Notes under the pieces: model-generated | The model's input: the letters and a program-made list of their open reading frames with translations, nothing else | The model's database searches: none | What the model was told of the DNA's origin: nothing | Position numbers and translations under genes: made by a program | Origin: Acidocella sp. | GTDB taxonomy: Bacteria > Pseudomonadota > Alphaproteobacteria > Acetobacterales > Acetobacteraceae | Direction of reading: 5' to 3' | DNA: 64,000 nucleotides | Assembly: GCA_029077825.1 (NCBI GenBank) | Contig: JAQNCT010000002.1 | Coordinates: forward strand, 1 to 64,000 | Part shown: positions 62,478 through 64,000 of the stretch, one piece after another | Layout of the letters: each line of letters opens with the position of its first letter | How positions within the stretch are numbered: position 1 is the first letter of the stretch

Positions 62478-62986
62478 TGGGTTGGCCCTTCCCAGCGTGA
62501 ACCTTCACCGGCCTTTAGGGTTTGATAGAGGGCGATCGAGGATTTGATCTTTTCACGTGATGGCTTGCGCCGCACTGAGGTAAAACCTACCACCTGACCT
62601 TGCCGGATATTGGGTATCACCGTCGCATAGACCCAGTAAAACCGGCCATCCTTGCGCAGATTCTTCACATAGCCATGCCAAATTTTGCAAGCCGCCACAT
62701 CATCCCACAGCCCCTTGAAGGCCAGCGTCGGCATGTCCGGGTGCCGCAGGATAGAATGCGCCGCCCCGGTTAGTTCTGCTTTGCTGTAGCCGGACATTTC
62801 CACGAATGACTGGTTACAATGGGTGATGATCCCCTTGGTGTCGGTGCGAGAGACGATCAACCGGCCATCGGGAAATGGCACCTCCTCGTCAGTGACCAGC
62901 AGATGCCGCGCCCCTTCCTCATACAACATTAAATCATAGCTGCGGTACGGTCCGGTTACATCCTGAGGCAACATCGGCTTGAGCAT
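62474..62986 (-). CDS. Aer-type PAS domain protein
   Basis: 170 residues, almost all one PAS domain (about 40-145). The segment RHPDMP (81-86), W94 and GFTSVRRKPS match the flavin-binding PAS of the aerotaxis receptor Aer, where these residues hold FAD. There is no membrane segment, HAMP or methyl-accepting domain. The C-terminal 25 residues form a short helix. It overlaps the PhnD-like gene start by 4 bases. It may sense redox state and pass it to the PhnD-like protein (inference). Confidence 0.85.
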   Translation of the reverse strand: MLKPMLPQDVTGPYRSYDLMLYEEGARHLLVTDEEVPFPDGRLIVSRTDTKGIITHCNQSFVEMSGYSKAELTGAAHSILRHPDMPTLAFKGLWDDVAACKIWHGYVKNLRKDGRFYWVYATVIPNIRQGQVVGFTSVRRKPSREKIKSSIALYQTLKAGEGSRWEGPTQ

Positions 62987-63093
62987 GCGGCAATCCCTTC
63001 GCGCTTAAATCACAGATCGTCGCAACAAAACCCGTGCGCCAGCCAGAGGTGGTGCTACACCCAGCATGTCGAAATTCTGATCGAGACTCTTCC

Positions 63094-63144
63094 TTGACCT
63101 AAATTAAGGACCATTCGCGGCATTCGCGCATTGAGTTAGATCAA
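63094..63144. promoter_or_regulatory. Two FNR/FixK-like boxes
   Basis: TTGAC-CTAA-ATTAA at 63094-63107 and TTGAG-TTAG-ATCAA at 63131-63144 resemble the TTGAT-N4-ATCAA anaerobox; centres are 37 bases apart. The second differs from the consensus at one base, the first at two. They lie 108-158 bases before the PAS gene start and more than 230 before the reductase start, so the PAS/PhnD unit is the nearer target. Confidence 0.4.
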
Positions 63145-63297
63145 ATACACCTTGAAGCCTTCGCCGCCATTTGGAGTCGAGCCAGCGCGCGGCGTTATTG
63201 CGTCATGTCGCACAAGAACGTAATATGAACATTCATGTTGCGCTGCGGTGACAGCCTGTTAAAAATCGAGGCGGGAATCGTAGTTAGAAAAAAATTT

Positions 63298-63346
63298 AAA
63301 CCATGATGTGGTATTCAATTGATAAAATCTCCCCAACATGTAGTGT
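63298..63346. promoter_or_regulatory. NrdR-box-like sites at the ribonucleotide reductase promoter
   Basis: The 16 bases at 63331-63346 (CCCCAACATGTAGTGT) match all six strongest positions of the NrdR box (C4, A6, A8, T9, T11, G13). A weaker partner, AAACCATGATGTGGTA, lies at 63298-63313, 33 bases upstream. A TAAAAT at 63323-63328 lies between them, so bound repressor would cover the promoter. Confidence 0.5.
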
Positions 63347-63375
63347 AGAGCTCCAATGAACAATCGAGGTCGGCG

Positions 63376-64000
63376 ATGAATATGATGTCCAAAAATGAAG
63401 CCGTCATGCTGGATGATACCATCCAGATGCCGGGCCGCTTCCAGGTTCAGGTTGATAGGTCACGCGATGCGCTGCTGACCGACTTCGGGCGCGCCACACT
63501 CGATGACCGCTACTTATTGCCTGGCGAAGGTTATCAGGATTTGTTCGCGCGCGTTGCTTCCTACTATGGCGACAATGCCGCTCATGCGCAGCGGATTTAT
63601 GACTACATGAGCAAAATGTGGTTCATGCCCTCCACACCGGTGCTCTCAAATGGTGGCACTGACCGCGGGTTGCCCATTTCCTGCTTTTTGAACGAAACCT
63701 CTGACAGTCTGGAGGGCATCGTCGGCCTCTGGAACGAAAATGTCTGGCTGGCTTCTAAAGGCGGCGGCATAGGCTCCTATTGGGGTAATTTGCGTTCGAT
63801 CGGCGAAAAAGTCGGCCAGAACGGTAAAACCTCCGGCGTGGTGCCATTCATCCGGGTAATGGACAGCCTTACCCTGGCCATCAGCCAAGGCTCGCTGCGC
63901 CGTGGCTCAGCCGCGGTGTATCTGCCAGTGTGGCACCCCGAAATCGAAGAATTCATCGAAATCCGCCGCCCTACCGGCGGTGACCCAAACCGCAAGGCGC
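63376..64000 (+). CDS. nrdA: Ribonucleoside-diphosphate reductase alpha subunit, N-terminal part
   Basis: The first 208 codons of a gene that runs out of the window. The conserved stretch MPSTPVLSNGGTDRGLPISC (residues 84-103) includes the redox cysteine C103; then LWNENVWLASKGGGIG and GVVPFIRVMDSLTLAISQG belong to the catalytic barrel. It makes deoxynucleotides. No N-terminal ATP-cone is visible before the catalytic domain, so allosteric activity control may sit in the beta subunit, as in some class I enzymes. GAGGT lies 5 bases before the ATG. NrdR-box-like sites precede it. Confidence 0.92.
   Translation, partial: MNMMSKNEAVMLDDTIQMPGRFQVQVDRSRDALLTDFGRATLDDRYLLPGEGYQDLFARVASYYGDNAAHAQRIYDYMSKMWFMPSTPVLSNGGTDRGLPISCFLNETSDSLEGIVGLWNENVWLASKGGGIGSYWGNLRSIGEKVGQNGKTSGVVPFIRVMDSLTLAISQGSLRRGSAAVYLPVWHPEIEEFIEIRRPTGGDPNRKA

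Larger units (their letters stand above)
62987..63375. other. 389-base regulatory intergenic region
   Basis: No gene is seen between the PAS gene (reverse) and the ribonucleotide reductase gene (forward). The region holds two FNR/FixK-like boxes at 63094-63107 and 63131-63144, a TAAAAT (-10-like) at 63323-63328 for the forward gene, and two NrdR-box-like sites around it. The middle (63145-63290) contains nothing I can name. Confidence 0.7.

Noticed and set aside
1-64000. Prophage, insertion sequence, tRNA or rRNA genes
   Set aside because: No transposase, integrase, phage structural gene, tRNA cloverleaf or rRNA sequence was recognised anywhere in the window.

Overview
The window is a chromosomal stretch of an alphaproteobacterium, most probably of the family Acetobacteraceae (inference). 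The reasons are moderately GC-rich DNA, gene orders typical of Alphaproteobacteria (rpiB-glyA-nrdR-rib genes-nusB-thiL; pyrB-pyrC-plsY-dprA-topA; metG-holB-tmk run as overlapping genes), a metal-independent-type HemB, NDUFAF5- and NDUFAF6-like proteins, and a very large Hint-domain surface-type protein of a kind common in acetic acid bacteria. I see no prophage, insertion sequence, CRISPR array, rRNA or tRNA gene. Coding density is very high, and many neighbours overlap by the 4-base ATGA arrangement.

Layout. 1-7.9 kb: tail of an RND efflux pump, radC, an NDUFAF5-like methyltransferase, comF, grxC, a DUF1178 gene, a VWA/MoxR pair, sodB, an NDUFAF6-like protein and hemB. 8.0-15.0 kb: one long forward run, rpiB-glyA-nrdR-ribD-ribE-ribB(X)-ribH-nusB-thiL, covering one-carbon metabolism, riboflavin, thiamine and the NrdR regulator. 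15.0-20.2 kb: a divergent acyl-CoA cluster (SDR, quinone oxidoreductase, acyl-CoA dehydrogenase / SDR, APH-type kinase) resembling the logic of 4-hydroxyacid catabolism. 20.2-32.9 kb: a DUF2252 gene, rpmG, an S41 protease, rnr, a MAPEG gene, topA, dprA, plsY, a dihydroorotase-like gene and pyrB. 33-35.3 kb: a maleylacetoacetate isomerase-like GST, then an RcnR-type repressor with a DmeF-type Co/Ni exporter. 35.5-42 kb: an MBL-fold hydrolase, tatD, metG, holB, tmk, an RlpA-like lipoprotein and an MltB-like transglycosylase. 42.1-49.8 kb: an LpxR-like protein, a DsbA-like protein, two small exported proteins, rpsD and the 1396-residue Hint protein. 49.9-57.2 kb: a photolyase / FAD protein / DUF1365 / cyclopropane synthase / MFS / phosphoesterase / DUF3833 operon. 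57.2-64 kb: a YeiH transporter, a polyprenyl diphosphate synthase, a DUF2007 gene, a TrmN6-like methyltransferase, a DHA2 exporter, a soluble PhnD-like protein paired with an Aer-type PAS protein, and the start of a class I ribonucleotide reductase gene.

The least explained items are the orphan Aer-PAS/PhnD pair, read from a region with two FNR/FixK-like boxes; an extra soluble domain of about 95 residues in the DmeF loop; three enzymes that have lost catalytic or metal-binding residues (the GTP cyclohydrolase II half of RibB, the dihydroorotase and the RlpA-like protein); and structured repeats at 5.45 kb and 35.3 kb. The NrdR repressor gene (about 9.8 kb) and a NrdR-box-like promoter in front of the ribonucleotide reductase (about 63.3 kb) both lie in the window, suggesting a regulator and its target. 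Calls rest on reading translated sequence and motifs; no database search was run.
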